A stretch of 61,328 nt of DNA, from positions 1 to 61,328 of the forward strand of contig NZ_JAEMXM010000031.1 in assembly GCF_016482785.1 (NCBI RefSeq). Reading direction: 5' to 3'. Source of the stretch: Paenibacillus alkalitolerans. Lineage in GTDB: Bacteria; Bacillota; Bacilli; Paenibacillales; YIM-B00363. A program made the position numbers and the translations under genes. This document shows positions 36,755-45,697 of the stretch, piece by piece. Numbering within the stretch: the first letter of the stretch is position 1; each line of letters begins with the position of its first letter. Under the pieces are notes generated by a model. The model ran no database searches and was not told the DNA's origin. It saw only the letters and a program-made list of their open reading frames with translations.

Positions 36755-37219
36755 TTATTTTTTCCCGGCCTTCTTAAGCGTCTCCGCCAGCATCTTGTTG
36801 AATTGCTTTTCCGCGGCCAACATTTTCGGAAGCACTTCCTTAATTTGCTTCTCGTCCCCGGACTCGACCGCCCGTGAAAATTGTTTCACCGTGTCCATAT
36901 GGTCTTGCATTTTTTCGTCGCCTTCATGGAATTTCCGCTTCATTTCCTGACGAAACGAATCCCGGCCGGCTCCATCCAATCCCTTGACCGCTTCCATAAG
37001 CCGCTTCCGCTCTTCGAACACCTTCCTCCACTCTCCGCTTGTCTCAGGAGCATAGCGGTCGGCGAGCAGCTGCATATACATCTCCTGGTGAACGGAGGGG
37101 CCTAATACGGCGTGATGCCGGTGGTGATGGTGGTGCTTTTCCGGCTGAGCGACCGCAGTACCCGCTCCGAAGAGGGTTGCCGCAGCAAGTGTCAGCGTAA
37201 CAATTATCAGCTTTCGCAT
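36755..37219 (-). CDS. Secreted His-rich helical protein
   Basis: A 154-residue exported protein. The signal peptide MRKLIIVTLTLAAATLFGAG probably ends at AVAQ. The mature protein begins with a natural His cluster (EKHHHHHRHH) and continues as charged helices (KVFEERKRLMEAVKGLDG, FHEGDEKMQDHMDTVKQF). The His cluster could bind Ni, Zn or Cu (inference). The ATG at 37219 is chosen because GGGAGG precedes it and it gives a clean signal peptide. Family unknown. Confidence 0.75.
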   Translation of the reverse strand: MRKLIIVTLTLAAATLFGAGTAVAQPEKHHHHHRHHAVLGPSVHQEMYMQLLADRYAPETSGEWRKVFEERKRLMEAVKGLDGAGRDSFRQEMKRKFHEGDEKMQDHMDTVKQFSRAVESGDEKQIKEVLPKMLAAEKQFNKMLAETLKKAGKK

Positions 37220-37304
37220 ATCGTTCCTCCCGTCTGCAATTAAAACAACCGGGAGTAGTATGCTTCTAATTGGAAACATTATGCATTCGGCTTTAATTCT
37301 AACG

Positions 37305-38045
37305 TTAATCCGGCAGCCCCCGGTAACGCCCGGTCCGAAGCTCCTTCGCATACTCGTTCAAATACGGCATCTTTTCGGCTGCGGCCATGCGAATCGCTGC
37401 TTCGATATCATACGGGACGCGTGCAAGTGTCAATCCGAACGGCCCCGCCTCTTGACTCCCGTAATCCCCTTCGATAATTGCATATGAGGCTTGCGTGATG
37501 TCGAGCGGGTTTCCGACACTTCCGGCATTGAACAGCATTTTTCCGGGAAAATGCTGCACATAAGCGTTATGGACATCCCCGTAACCGACAACATGCGGGC
37601 GCGCTCCATGCGCAGGTGTTCCGGTCTGTTCCGTATTGTCGAACATGGATAAGCGCAATTCGAGCGGATGCCATGGTTGGACCCGCTTGTACACGCTCTC
37701 GGGAGAAGCGTGAAACAACCGGATAAATTTGCCGCTGCACCAAAACTCCAATGAAAACGGCAAGCCCTTAAGGTATGACAAGCGCTCTTCTCCAAGCCTG
37801 TTCCGATGCCACCTTAGCTCCGGCTTTTCGGTCTGTTCGGTTATGAACTCATCCCAGTTTCCTTGAACGACCGCCTCGCAGCTGCCGCGGATCGTATCTA
37901 CCGTTCTATCCGGGTGAGGGCCTTTGCCGACTAAATCGCCGAGGCAGAAGATGCGCCCGATATCGCGCTGCCGAATATCTTTCAAGACGGCTTCCAGCGC
38001 CGGAACATTCCCGTGAATATCGGAAATAATCGCGATGCGTTCCAT
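37305..38045 (-). CDS. Metallophosphoesterase
   Basis: A 246-residue calcineurin-like phosphoesterase. The metal ligands are in SDIHGN (about residues 8-13), CLGDLVGKGP and QGNWDEF. The usual GHTH motif is replaced by GYGDVH, which may affect activity or specificity. Cytoplasmic. It is 26 bases downstream of the histidine phosphatase gene on the same strand, so the two are probably one operon. Substrate unknown. Confidence 0.9.
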   Translation of the reverse strand: MERIAIISDIHGNVPALEAVLKDIRQRDIGRIFCLGDLVGKGPHPDRTVDTIRGSCEAVVQGNWDEFITEQTEKPELRWHRNRLGEERLSYLKGLPFSLEFWCSGKFIRLFHASPESVYKRVQPWHPLELRLSMFDNTEQTGTPAHGARPHVVGYGDVHNAYVQHFPGKMLFNAGSVGNPLDITQASYAIIEGDYGSQEAGPFGLTLARVPYDIEAAIRMAAAEKMPYLNEYAKELRTGRYRGLPD

Positions 38046-38071
38046 CCCCCGAACCCTCCTGCTTGAATGTT

Positions 38072-38653
38072 CTATCCGAGGTGCAGCCTAACGTAACCCG
38101 CGTCCCCCAAGAAATCTTCTCTAGTAAGCTTCTCGCCTGTAAGCCGTCGACGATAATCCGTAATCGTTCCTTCATGGCTGACAATGAAGACTCGTTCGCC
38201 TTGCCGGGAGCGAATCCATTCGAACAGCCGGCTTACAGCCTCTTCGAACCGCTCGGGAACCGCCCGATTCAGCCCTTCGTTCGTCAATCCTCTATAGTGT
38301 TCGTGCAGCACGATCGTCTGTGGGAACTTCCGCTTCACGGCTTTCGCGCTAAGTATGTAATCGCACATGTGCGTCGCTCCCCAGCTATCCGCCGTCGGAA
38401 ACATTCTAGGCCCTACAAGAGGAGTGACGTAAATTGGCGCTTGAGCGCGTTCGGCAAGAATGGCGGATGTTTCAAGCGTTCTTATTGTGGGACTAGTCAC
38501 CAATACATCTCCGTGCGTTACTCTCAGCAAGTCCCTTAGCGCCGCGGCTTGCTCACGGCCGCGATCCGTCAACGCGGGATGAATCTTCTCCAGCGATCCC
38601 GGCACATCAACAGTATGTTCCCCTTGGGCATGGCGAATGAAATAAATCTCCAA
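38072..38653 (-). CDS. Histidine phosphatase family protein
   Basis: A 193-residue phosphoglycerate-mutase-like phosphatase. The catalytic RHAQGEH is near residue 7, LTDRGREQAAALRD and TSPTIRTLETS follow, and the second catalytic His is in VSHEGTITDY. The frame is open for 60 codons upstream, but the catalytic motif is expected near the N-terminus. A TTG at 38653 follows AAGGAG at 8 bases, so I take TTG as the start. Substrate unknown. Confidence 0.88.
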   Translation of the reverse strand: MEIYFIRHAQGEHTVDVPGSLEKIHPALTDRGREQAAALRDLLRVTHGDVLVTSPTIRTLETSAILAERAQAPIYVTPLVGPRMFPTADSWGATHMCDYILSAKAVKRKFPQTIVLHEHYRGLTNEGLNRAVPERFEEAVSRLFEWIRSRQGERVFIVSHEGTITDYRRRLTGEKLTREDFLGDAGYVRLHLG

Positions 38654-38895
38654 CCCCCACACTCCTTGCTTCGGTTCTACCTTCGCGGACAACCTACGGT
38701 TGCCTCTTTGTTCCAGCCCGGTAAGGCTTTTCATCATGGATACGCCCGAACGACTTATTTTATCCCAAGATCCCGATTCGTTTGTTGAACTTACTGTACC
38801 ATATTTTTTACGGTTGCGGGTAAGCGTTTGCATTCTGCCCGCCGGACGTATCCTGCGTACATACTGGCAAAACCAGGATATTTATCAAGGATACA

Positions 38896-38904
38896 TGCTA
38901 TAAT
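38896..38904 (+). promoter_or_regulatory. Probable promoter of the M3 peptidase gene (-10 element)
   Basis: TGCTATAAT is an extended -10 element about 60 bases before the start codon. I see no good -35 hexamer. Confidence 0.45.
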
Positions 38905-38965
38905 GTAAACGGATGGCGGAATCATTGTCCTATCCTTAATATTCAGTGGAGGAGACGGTTCTCAC

Positions 38966-40660
38966 ATGAAATTTCAAGATTATCCTTACTCTCGCCCCGA
39001 TGTGGAGAAGTTTGTTTCGGAATTTCGAGCTCTTCTCGACAAATTCACATCCGCAAAGAACGCAGAAGGGCAAAATGCCGCTTTAGCCGAAATTAACCGT
39101 TTAAGATCGGGCTTCGGCACCATGGAAAGCATCTCCCATGTTCGGCATACGGTCGATACGAAAGATCCGTTCTATGAAGCGGAGCGCGAATTTTTCGACG
39201 AAGCGGAACCGACGGCGAAGGGTCTCGTTTCGGAGCTGTATAAAGCTCTGATCGCGTCGCCTTACCGGGCGGAGCTCGAATCGAAGTGGGGACGCCATCT
39301 GTTCGCGCTTGCGGATGCCGAGGTGCGGACGTTCGCTCCCGAAATTGTAGAGGAGCTGCAGCATGAAAACAAGCTCGTCAGCGAATATGTGAAGCTGCTT
39401 GCTTCGGCTTCCATCGAGTTTGACGGAGGTACATACAATTTATCGCAAATTTCCGCCTTCCTTGAGTCGGACGACCGCGATGTCCGCCGGCGCGCATCCG
39501 GGGCCAGATGGTCGTTCTTTCAAGACAACGGAGCAAAGCTGGACGAGCTCTACGATCGATTGGTCAAAGTCCGCACCTCCGTTGCCAGAAAGCTGGGATA
39601 CGACAACTTCGTCGGGCTTGCATACGATCGTCTGAACCGCACCGACTACGATGCTTCGATGGTTGCGAATTTCCGCAAGCAAGTACGCGAGCAGCTCGTT
39701 CCCGTCGCCACAAAGCTGTGGGAGCGGCAGCGGCAGCGCATCGGCGCCGATACTTTGATGTATTTTGACTTGAATTATTATTTTCCTTCCGGCAATGCGA
39801 AGCCGCACGGCGGAGTGGAATGGCAGCTGGAGCGCGGATCGAAGATGTATGCGGAACTGTCGCGGGAGACGGACGAGTTTTTCCGCTTCATGGTCGACAA
39901 CGGCTTATTGGACTTGGAATCGAAGGCAGGCAAGGCAGGCGGCGGGTACTGTACGTATTTCGATTTGTATAAAGCCCCGTTTATATTTGCGAATTTTAAC
40001 GGAACCGCGCATGACGTCACCGTGCTGACGCACGAGGCCGGCCATGCGTTCCAAGTGTACTGCAGCACCGGGTATGAGGTTCCGGAGTATCATTGGCCGA
40101 CGCTGGAGGCGTGCGAAATTCATTCCATGAGCATGGAGTTCTTTACTTGGCCATGGATGGAATTGTTCTTCGAAGGCGACACGGAGAAATTTAAATATTA
40201 TCATGTCGTGAGCTCTTTGCAATTCATACCGTACGGGGTGACGGTGGATGAGTTCCAGCACTGGGTATACGAAAATCCGGAAGCGTCGCCGTCCGAACGA
40301 AAGGCGAAATGGCGCGAGCTCGAGCGGGTCTATTTGCCGCACCGGAACTACGAAGGCAACGATTTTCTGGAACAGGGCGGCTTCTGGCAGGGGCAAAGCC
40401 ATATTTACCGCACCCCGTTCTATTATATCGACTATACGCTGGCGCAAATTTGCGCGTTCCAGTTCTGGAAGCGTATGAGAGAAAACCGCGAAACGGCTTG
40501 GGCCGATTATGTCCGCTTATGCCGGGCCGGCGGGTCGAAGCCGTTCACCGAGCTTGTTGAAGCAGCCGGTTTAATTTCGCCGTTCGCCGACGGATGTATC
40601 GCTTCGGTGATCGACGCCGTCGAGCAATACTTGGCCGGCGTCGACGATTCCGCTCTGTAA
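38966..40660 (+). CDS. M3 family oligoendopeptidase (PepF-like)
   Basis: A 564-residue zinc metallopeptidase that cleaves short peptides in the cytoplasm. The zinc motif HEAGH is at residues 356-360, with the downstream E ligand in ACEIHSMSMEF. The length is typical of the M3B oligoendopeptidase F group. AGTGGAGGAGACGG precedes the ATG. The TraX-like gene begins one base after its stop. Confidence 0.95.
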   Translation: MKFQDYPYSRPDVEKFVSEFRALLDKFTSAKNAEGQNAALAEINRLRSGFGTMESISHVRHTVDTKDPFYEAEREFFDEAEPTAKGLVSELYKALIASPYRAELESKWGRHLFALADAEVRTFAPEIVEELQHENKLVSEYVKLLASASIEFDGGTYNLSQISAFLESDDRDVRRRASGARWSFFQDNGAKLDELYDRLVKVRTSVARKLGYDNFVGLAYDRLNRTDYDASMVANFRKQVREQLVPVATKLWERQRQRIGADTLMYFDLNYYFPSGNAKPHGGVEWQLERGSKMYAELSRETDEFFRFMVDNGLLDLESKAGKAGGGYCTYFDLYKAPFIFANFNGTAHDVTVLTHEAGHAFQVYCSTGYEVPEYHWPTLEACEIHSMSMEFFTWPWMELFFEGDTEKFKYYHVVSSLQFIPYGVTVDEFQHWVYENPEASPSERKAKWRELERVYLPHRNYEGNDFLEQGGFWQGQSHIYRTPFYYIDYTLAQICAFQFWKRMRENRETAWADYVRLCRAGGSKPFTELVEAAGLISPFADGCIASVIDAVEQYLAGVDDSAL

Positions 40661-40661
40661 C

Positions 40662-41324
40662 ATGCAATGGCTCGCGATCGTCACGATGCTGGCGGACCAT
40701 ATCGGCGCCGTCTGGTTCCCGGATGCGCCGGTATGGCGCTTGATCGGGCGGTTAGCGTTCCCCATCTACGCTTACTATGTCGCCGTCGGAATGGCGCGCA
40801 CGCGCAACAGGCGCACGTACGTAATCCGGTTGGCATCGCTTGCCGCCATATCGCAGTTGCCCTTCATGCTGTTGTTTAACACGTGGACTGTGAATGTCAT
40901 AGGCACATTCTTGGTATCGGTAACGGCGATATACCGGATGGAGCGGACCGACGATCCCCGGTTGAAATGGCTGTGGCCGGCGGGCGCCGCCGTGCTGATG
41001 GAGACGGTGCCCTTTGATTACGGAGCCTACGGTCTGGCCCTTATTCTTCTTTACCGGTATGTACAAGGGGAATTAATGTGGCTTGGCCATCTTGCGATGA
41101 ACGCGGTTTATTGGTCGATGGGATCAACGCCTCTTCAAGTATTCAGCGTGTTCCCGACGTTCTTGTTCGCTTTCATGATAGGCGGTGCGGTTCGCGCAAG
41201 CGGCAGCGGCGGCAGTTTGCCGGCGTTAAGCTATTCGGCCCCGCGCTGGCTGTGGCGGGCATGGTATCCGGCGCATTTGGCATTGTTGGCGGTAATAGCC
41301 TTTGCGACAGGGGTTCGCTCATGA
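40662..41324 (+). CDS. TraX family membrane protein
   Basis: A 220-residue polytopic protein with about eight helices. It has the TraX signature start LAIVTMLADHIGAVWFP and RLIGRLAFPIYAYYVA. Chromosomal TraX homologues in Firmicutes resemble the F-pilin N-acetyltransferase but probably acylate other surface molecules (inference). The gene directly follows the peptidase, with a likely shared transcript. No conjugation genes are nearby. Confidence 0.9.
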   Translation: MQWLAIVTMLADHIGAVWFPDAPVWRLIGRLAFPIYAYYVAVGMARTRNRRTYVIRLASLAAISQLPFMLLFNTWTVNVIGTFLVSVTAIYRMERTDDPRLKWLWPAGAAVLMETVPFDYGAYGLALILLYRYVQGELMWLGHLAMNAVYWSMGSTPLQVFSVFPTFLFAFMIGGAVRASGSGGSLPALSYSAPRWLWRAWYPAHLALLAVIAFATGVRS

Positions 41325-41445
41325 GCTATTTCTCCAATTAATGGATGAATCGGCAATGAAACAATTTTATTCTCGTTCTCGTTCATAATACTAGGAGACA
41401 AGCGGTCGTTCGCGACCGCAATCTTTACATATAGGAGCGAGAGAG

Positions 41446-42165
41446 ATGAAGAAAGATAAAGGTTGGAAATTCGGCTTATTGTTAACCGTTATGGTATTGA
41501 TGCTGTCCGCTTGCATGGGAAATAACGCAAATAATGAGACCGGCGAAGGAGAGCGACAGCCGCCCGCAGCGCCCGAGAACGGCGCAGATGCGTCCCCTGG
41601 AGATACGGAGACGGGAACAACCGACGGCGGGACGGATCAAACTCCGGATGAGGGCAAGGAAGCCGGCGAAACTGACGCAGCCGATCTGCCCGAAACGAAA
41701 AATCTCGAATTCGAGCTCGAGGGGATGCCGGAATCCGTGCCGGCCAAGTTAACCAGGAGCGATCAAGGGTACGCGTTTTACTTGATGGAAGGATTTGAGT
41801 TTACCCCGGAAGAACCGGGCAAAGATTTGATCTTCCACAAGCAGTTTCCGGAATTTTATTCCCGTGTGGAAATGCTGCCCGCGGACATGGACTTGAATGA
41901 ATTGAAAGCTAATGCGGAAGAGACGCTGAAGCTGATCGGCGAAGTCGTTTCACAAGAAGGCGCAAACATCTTTGACGAAAATATTCGGAAAAATGCAAAG
42001 TTTTTCTATCATGCAAGCAATGCCGAACTTTCCAAAAACATTATTGTGATTGAAAACAACGGCGCCTTGTTCCGATATACATTGAATTTTCCGAACAGCG
42101 AAGCTGCGGAAGGCGTATCGCCGAGATTTTATCCGATGATCAATTCATTTGTCGTCACGCGATAA
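41446..42165 (+). CDS. Lipoprotein of unknown function
   Basis: A 239-residue secreted lipoprotein. The signal peptide MKKDKGWKFGLLLTVMVLML ends with the lipobox LSAC. An acidic, Thr/Gly-rich linker (about residues 25-85) leads to a folded domain of roughly 150 residues with a strand-rich pattern (YAFYLMEGFEFTPEEPG, ending MINSFVVTR). TAGGAGCGAGAG precedes the ATG. The domain is unfamiliar to me. It is convergent with the sugar-nucleotide genes. Confidence 0.82.
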   Translation: MKKDKGWKFGLLLTVMVLMLSACMGNNANNETGEGERQPPAAPENGADASPGDTETGTTDGGTDQTPDEGKEAGETDAADLPETKNLEFELEGMPESVPAKLTRSDQGYAFYLMEGFEFTPEEPGKDLIFHKQFPEFYSRVEMLPADMDLNELKANAEETLKLIGEVVSQEGANIFDENIRKNAKFFYHASNAELSKNIIVIENNGALFRYTLNFPNSEAAEGVSPRFYPMINSFVVTR

Positions 42166-42224
42166 TTAAATATCGGCTTACGGAAGGGCACGCACGATAA
42201 CCTGCCCTTCCGTAAGCCGATTCT

Positions 42225-43157
42225 TTATCCGATATTATTCGCCGCTACACTTTTCACGCTAAGATACGATTCAAGCAAACCGTCATGCAAGCTGTATTTA
42301 GGCTTCCAGGAAAGCTCGCGCGCCGCTTTGTCATTGGCTAAGCAGCTGTTGCGAATATCTCCCGGCCGCTCCGGTTCGTACCGCACTTCAATGTCTTCCC
42401 CGTGAATGCCTCTTACCATTTCGACCAGCTTGTTAATGCTCGTCGGGATTCCCGTGCTGACTTGAATCGTTTGCTGATCCCCTTTGCGGACGGCGGCCAT
42501 ATTCGCCGACACCACGTCTTTAACGTAAACGAAGTCTCTTGTCTGCTCTCCGTCGCCAAATACGGTAACCGGTTGGCCGGATGCAAGGCGTTGCAAGAAT
42601 ATGGCTACGACTCCGCCTTCGCCTTTAGCCGTCTGTCTCGGCCCGTAAACGTTGGCATATCGCAAGATCGTATAGGACAGACCGTAAAGCTGGTGAAACA
42701 GTTCGATATACCACTCGCATGTCAACTTCGACAATCCGTAGTACGAAATCGGCTGCTGACGGGTTTCTTCCCGTATCATATCAACCGGTTGGTCTCCGTA
42801 CACGGCGCAGGAGGAAGCGAAAATAAATTTGTTCACCGATGCCAGGCGGCAAGCTTCGAGAATATTGACGGTTCCTGCAATATTGACTCCCGCATCATAA
42901 TCCGGTTGGCGAACGGAACGCTGAACGTCAACTTGGGCAGCTTGGTGAAATACCACATCGGGCTGCAAGCTCATAATAAATTCCTTAGTTTCCTCCTGTC
43001 TTATGTCCAGCTTATGCAAAGCGGCTCCCGGAGGAACATATTCGGGATTGCCGGTAACCAGATTATCGATGACGTGCACTTCAGCGCCTTCGGATACCAG
43101 CGCTTCTGCTAGATGCGAGCCGATAAAGCCGGCCCCGCCCGTTACTATCGCCTTCAT
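42225..43157 (-). CDS. NAD-dependent sugar-nucleotide epimerase (UDP-glucose 4-epimerase type)
   Basis: A 310-residue extended-SDR enzyme. The NAD motif GGAGFIGSH is near residues 7-15 and the catalytic Tyr and Lys are in SYYGLSK. The DNLVTGNPEYVPPGA and RPGDIRNSCLAN regions fit UDP-hexose 4-epimerases. It would make a UDP-sugar for the glycosyltransferases encoded next to it. AAGGAGG precedes the ATG at 43157; a GTG two codons earlier is less likely. It is the last of three coupled minus-strand genes. Confidence 0.93.
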   Translation of the reverse strand: MKAIVTGGAGFIGSHLAEALVSEGAEVHVIDNLVTGNPEYVPPGAALHKLDIRQEETKEFIMSLQPDVVFHQAAQVDVQRSVRQPDYDAGVNIAGTVNILEACRLASVNKFIFASSCAVYGDQPVDMIREETRQQPISYYGLSKLTCEWYIELFHQLYGLSYTILRYANVYGPRQTAKGEGGVVAIFLQRLASGQPVTVFGDGEQTRDFVYVKDVVSANMAAVRKGDQQTIQVSTGIPTSINKLVEMVRGIHGEDIEVRYEPERPGDIRNSCLANDKAARELSWKPKYSLHDGLLESYLSVKSVAANNIG

Positions 43158-43173
43158 CCGCACACCTCCTTGT

Positions 43174-44142
43174 TTAATTAGGCATGTTCCGCCTGAACCA
43201 ATCGATCGTCTTCATTAACCCTTCCTCTAGGGACACGCTCGGGTTGTAACCAAGAATTTCTTTGGATCGCGTAAGATCCGGCATTCGTGCGGGCATGTCT
43301 TCGTACCCCGGGCCGTACGCCTCCTCGTACGACTTCCGTACGATTGGCGAGGCGGAACCGGCCAGCTCTCGTATTTTATTCGCCAGCTCCAGCACGGAAA
43401 TCGGCCGGTCGGTACCCAAGTTGAAGGCAAGCCCGTTCGCTTTGGGATCCATTGCCTTCATCGTTCCGTCAACGCAATCGTCCACGAAAGTGAAGCAACG
43501 CGTTTGGGTACCGTCCCCATACACTTCAATCGGTTCACCGGTTAAAGCCGCTTTGATAAACCTGGAGACGACTCCGCCGTATTGCGATGAATTTTGTCTC
43601 GGACCATACGTGTTGAAGAACCGGATGACCGTTACCGGCAAACCTTTATCCGCATATGCAAAGCACATATGCTCATCCAAGGCCTTCGCGGTAGCATAAC
43701 ACCAACGGTGAACGGAAGGGGCGCCCAGCACCCGGTCCCCGGTCTCCTTAAACGGCATATTAGGGTTTTTTCCGTAAACCTCCGACGTAGACGAAAATAC
43801 TACTTTCGTATTATATTTATATGCTGCTTCAAGAATTGCGCGAGTGCCGTCAATATTTCCTTCAATGACTTTCAACGGATTATCCACCGTATTTTTTACT
43901 CCGAGAACGGCTGCCAAGTGATAGATGACGTCGCATTGTTTCGCTAACTTGTCGACTGCTTTGCGGTTGGTTACCGAATCCTGTACAAACTTGTGATTCT
44001 TATTTCTCATCACTTGAGATAAATAATGCATCCGTCCGGTTGACATATCGTCCAGCGTGACCACCTTATGGCCTTCAGAGAGCAATCTCTCCACCAAATG
44101 CGAGCCGATAAATCCCGAACCGCCGGTTACAAGAATATTCAC
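43174..44142 (-). CDS. NAD-dependent sugar-nucleotide epimerase/decarboxylase family protein
   Basis: A 322-residue extended-SDR enzyme with NAD motif GGSGFIGSH near residues 7-15 and catalytic CYATAK. RFFNTYGPRQ and VYGDGTQTRCFTFVDDC fit UDP-glucuronate decarboxylase or related epimerase/dehydratases. The neighbouring dehydrogenase would make a UDP-uronic acid, so a UDP-uronate epimerase or decarboxylase role is plausible (inference). GTG start after GGGGGAGG. It has 14-16 base gaps on both sides, so one operon. Confidence 0.9.
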   Translation of the reverse strand: MNILVTGGSGFIGSHLVERLLSEGHKVVTLDDMSTGRMHYLSQVMRNKNHKFVQDSVTNRKAVDKLAKQCDVIYHLAAVLGVKNTVDNPLKVIEGNIDGTRAILEAAYKYNTKVVFSSTSEVYGKNPNMPFKETGDRVLGAPSVHRWCYATAKALDEHMCFAYADKGLPVTVIRFFNTYGPRQNSSQYGGVVSRFIKAALTGEPIEVYGDGTQTRCFTFVDDCVDGTMKAMDPKANGLAFNLGTDRPISVLELANKIRELAGSASPIVRKSYEEAYGPGYEDMPARMPDLTRSKEILGYNPSVSLEEGLMKTIDWFRRNMPN

Positions 44143-44156
44143 CTAATCCTCCCCCT

Positions 44157-45437
44157 CTATAGCAATACGACATTCGGTTTCTTCGAAAGAAGACCGGTTG
44201 CGTTCCGTGTGTCTATCACTAATGGAGCAAACTGAACAATAGATTCATAAGGAATGTTGGAATGATTGGTAAGAATTAACGTGCAATCATGGTTCTTGAC
44301 GTATTTTTTCGTCAGCGAACAGTTTTTCAGGAGGACTCCGTCCACAGTGATCTCAGAAATATAAGGGTCATGGTAGTTTACTGTAATCCCGAGACCAAGC
44401 AGTTCTTTGATAATGGGCAGCGCAGGCGATTCCCTCACATCGTTCACATCTTTCTTATAAGCAACCCCTAAGACCAGAACTCTGCTTTCATTCAGCGGCT
44501 TGTTTTGTTCAAGGAGACGTTTCGTCTTCTCGACGATGTAATTGGGCATCTGTTCGTTGATTTTGTGCGCAACGTCGATAAACTGCAGATCGATGCCGTA
44601 TTCTTTCGCTTTCCAATACAAGTAAAGCGGATCAACCGGTATACAGTGGCCGCCGATGCCCGGGCCCGGATAATAAGCCGTGAAGCCGTAAGGCTTCGTG
44701 CTTGCCGCCGCGATCGCTTCCCAGAGATCGATGTTCATCTTCTCGCAAAGCATAACCAATTCGTTCATGAAAGATATGTTTACCAGACGTTGCGAGTTTT
44801 CCAAGATTTTCGTCATTTCCGCAACTTTGGGCGAAGAAACGACGACCGTACGATTAAACACCGTTTCATAAACACGTTTGGCAAATTGAGTGCAATGTTC
44901 GCTTACTCCTCCGATAACCTTCGGAATATCGTTCAGCTCGATTTGTTTTTGTCCCGGATCGATTCTTTCCGGAGAGTATGCAAGGTAAATGTCTCTGCCT
45001 ACTTTCAACCCCGTAGATTCGAAGAGCGGCAGCAGCTCCTCCTCCGTCGTACCGGGATAAGTCGTGCTCTCCAGAACAACCAATTGTCCCCTTCTAAGGT
45101 GAGGCAGCATATTGTTCACAGCCAGTCTAACGTAAGTCAAATCCGGTTTATTGTTCCGGTCCAGCGGTGTGGGCACACAGATAATGACGGCATCCGCTTT
45201 TGTAACAGTTTCATAGGAAGTGCCCACATGGAAGCGATGGTTAGCGAACATGTGCCTGATATCCTTGGCGCTGAAATCGGACAAATAGCTTTGCAGCTTT
45301 AAAAGCTTCTCTATCTTGGTTTGATCCACATCTATTCCATAGACGTAGTGATTTTTTCCAAGAAATAATTGCGCCAAGGGCAACCCCACATATCCTAAGC
45401 CTACGATCGCTAGCTTATAGTTGGCGTTGGTATTGAT
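44157..45437 (-). CDS. UDP-sugar 6-dehydrogenase (UDP-glucose or UDP-ManNAc type) with a non-standard start
   Basis: A 426-residue NAD-dependent enzyme oxidising C6 of a UDP-sugar to a uronic acid. The Rossmann motif GLGYVGLPLA, the catalytic Cys in GIGGHCIPVDP and the C-terminal NAD/UDP domain (LGVAYKKDVNDVRESP) are intact. A GTG inside the Rossmann motif would cut the fold. The intact frame reaches back only to 45447 and contains no ATG, GTG or TTG upstream of the motif. An ATC at 45437 lies 9 bases after GGAGAGG and gives the expected N-terminus. It heads the three-gene sugar-nucleotide operon. Confidence 0.85.
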   Translation of the reverse strand: MNTNANYKLAIVGLGYVGLPLAQLFLGKNHYVYGIDVDQTKIEKLLKLQSYLSDFSAKDIRHMFANHRFHVGTSYETVTKADAVIICVPTPLDRNNKPDLTYVRLAVNNMLPHLRRGQLVVLESTTYPGTTEEELLPLFESTGLKVGRDIYLAYSPERIDPGQKQIELNDIPKVIGGVSEHCTQFAKRVYETVFNRTVVVSSPKVAEMTKILENSQRLVNISFMNELVMLCEKMNIDLWEAIAAASTKPYGFTAYYPGPGIGGHCIPVDPLYLYWKAKEYGIDLQFIDVAHKINEQMPNYIVEKTKRLLEQNKPLNESRVLVLGVAYKKDVNDVRESPALPIIKELLGLGITVNYHDPYISEITVDGVLLKNCSLTKKYVKNHDCTLILTNHSNIPYESIVQFAPLVIDTRNATGLLSKKPNVVLL

Positions 45438-45697
45438 TTTTAATCACCTCTCCTATAGTTGCATTCATTCGAGGTATTCTACGCAGGAGTCTTTTGCGTG
45501 GTACTAGTTTCATATCCTGCTTTGCAAAAAATGGTAGAATGCCCTGACAAGCATAGGTTATTCCGCCCGTATCTTATCCCTAACCGGGATAGTTCCCTGA
45601 AAAATACAGACATTTTCATCAGCGTCATTTGTCCCGTTCATCCTCTGGGGCAACAACATATGATGAATGGACACTTTCTACAGGAAGGATGGGATAA

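Noticed and set aside
40662-41324. TraX homologue as evidence for a conjugative element
   Set aside because: No relaxase, coupling protein, integrase or att site is nearby; TraX homologues are common as chromosomal genes in Firmicutes.
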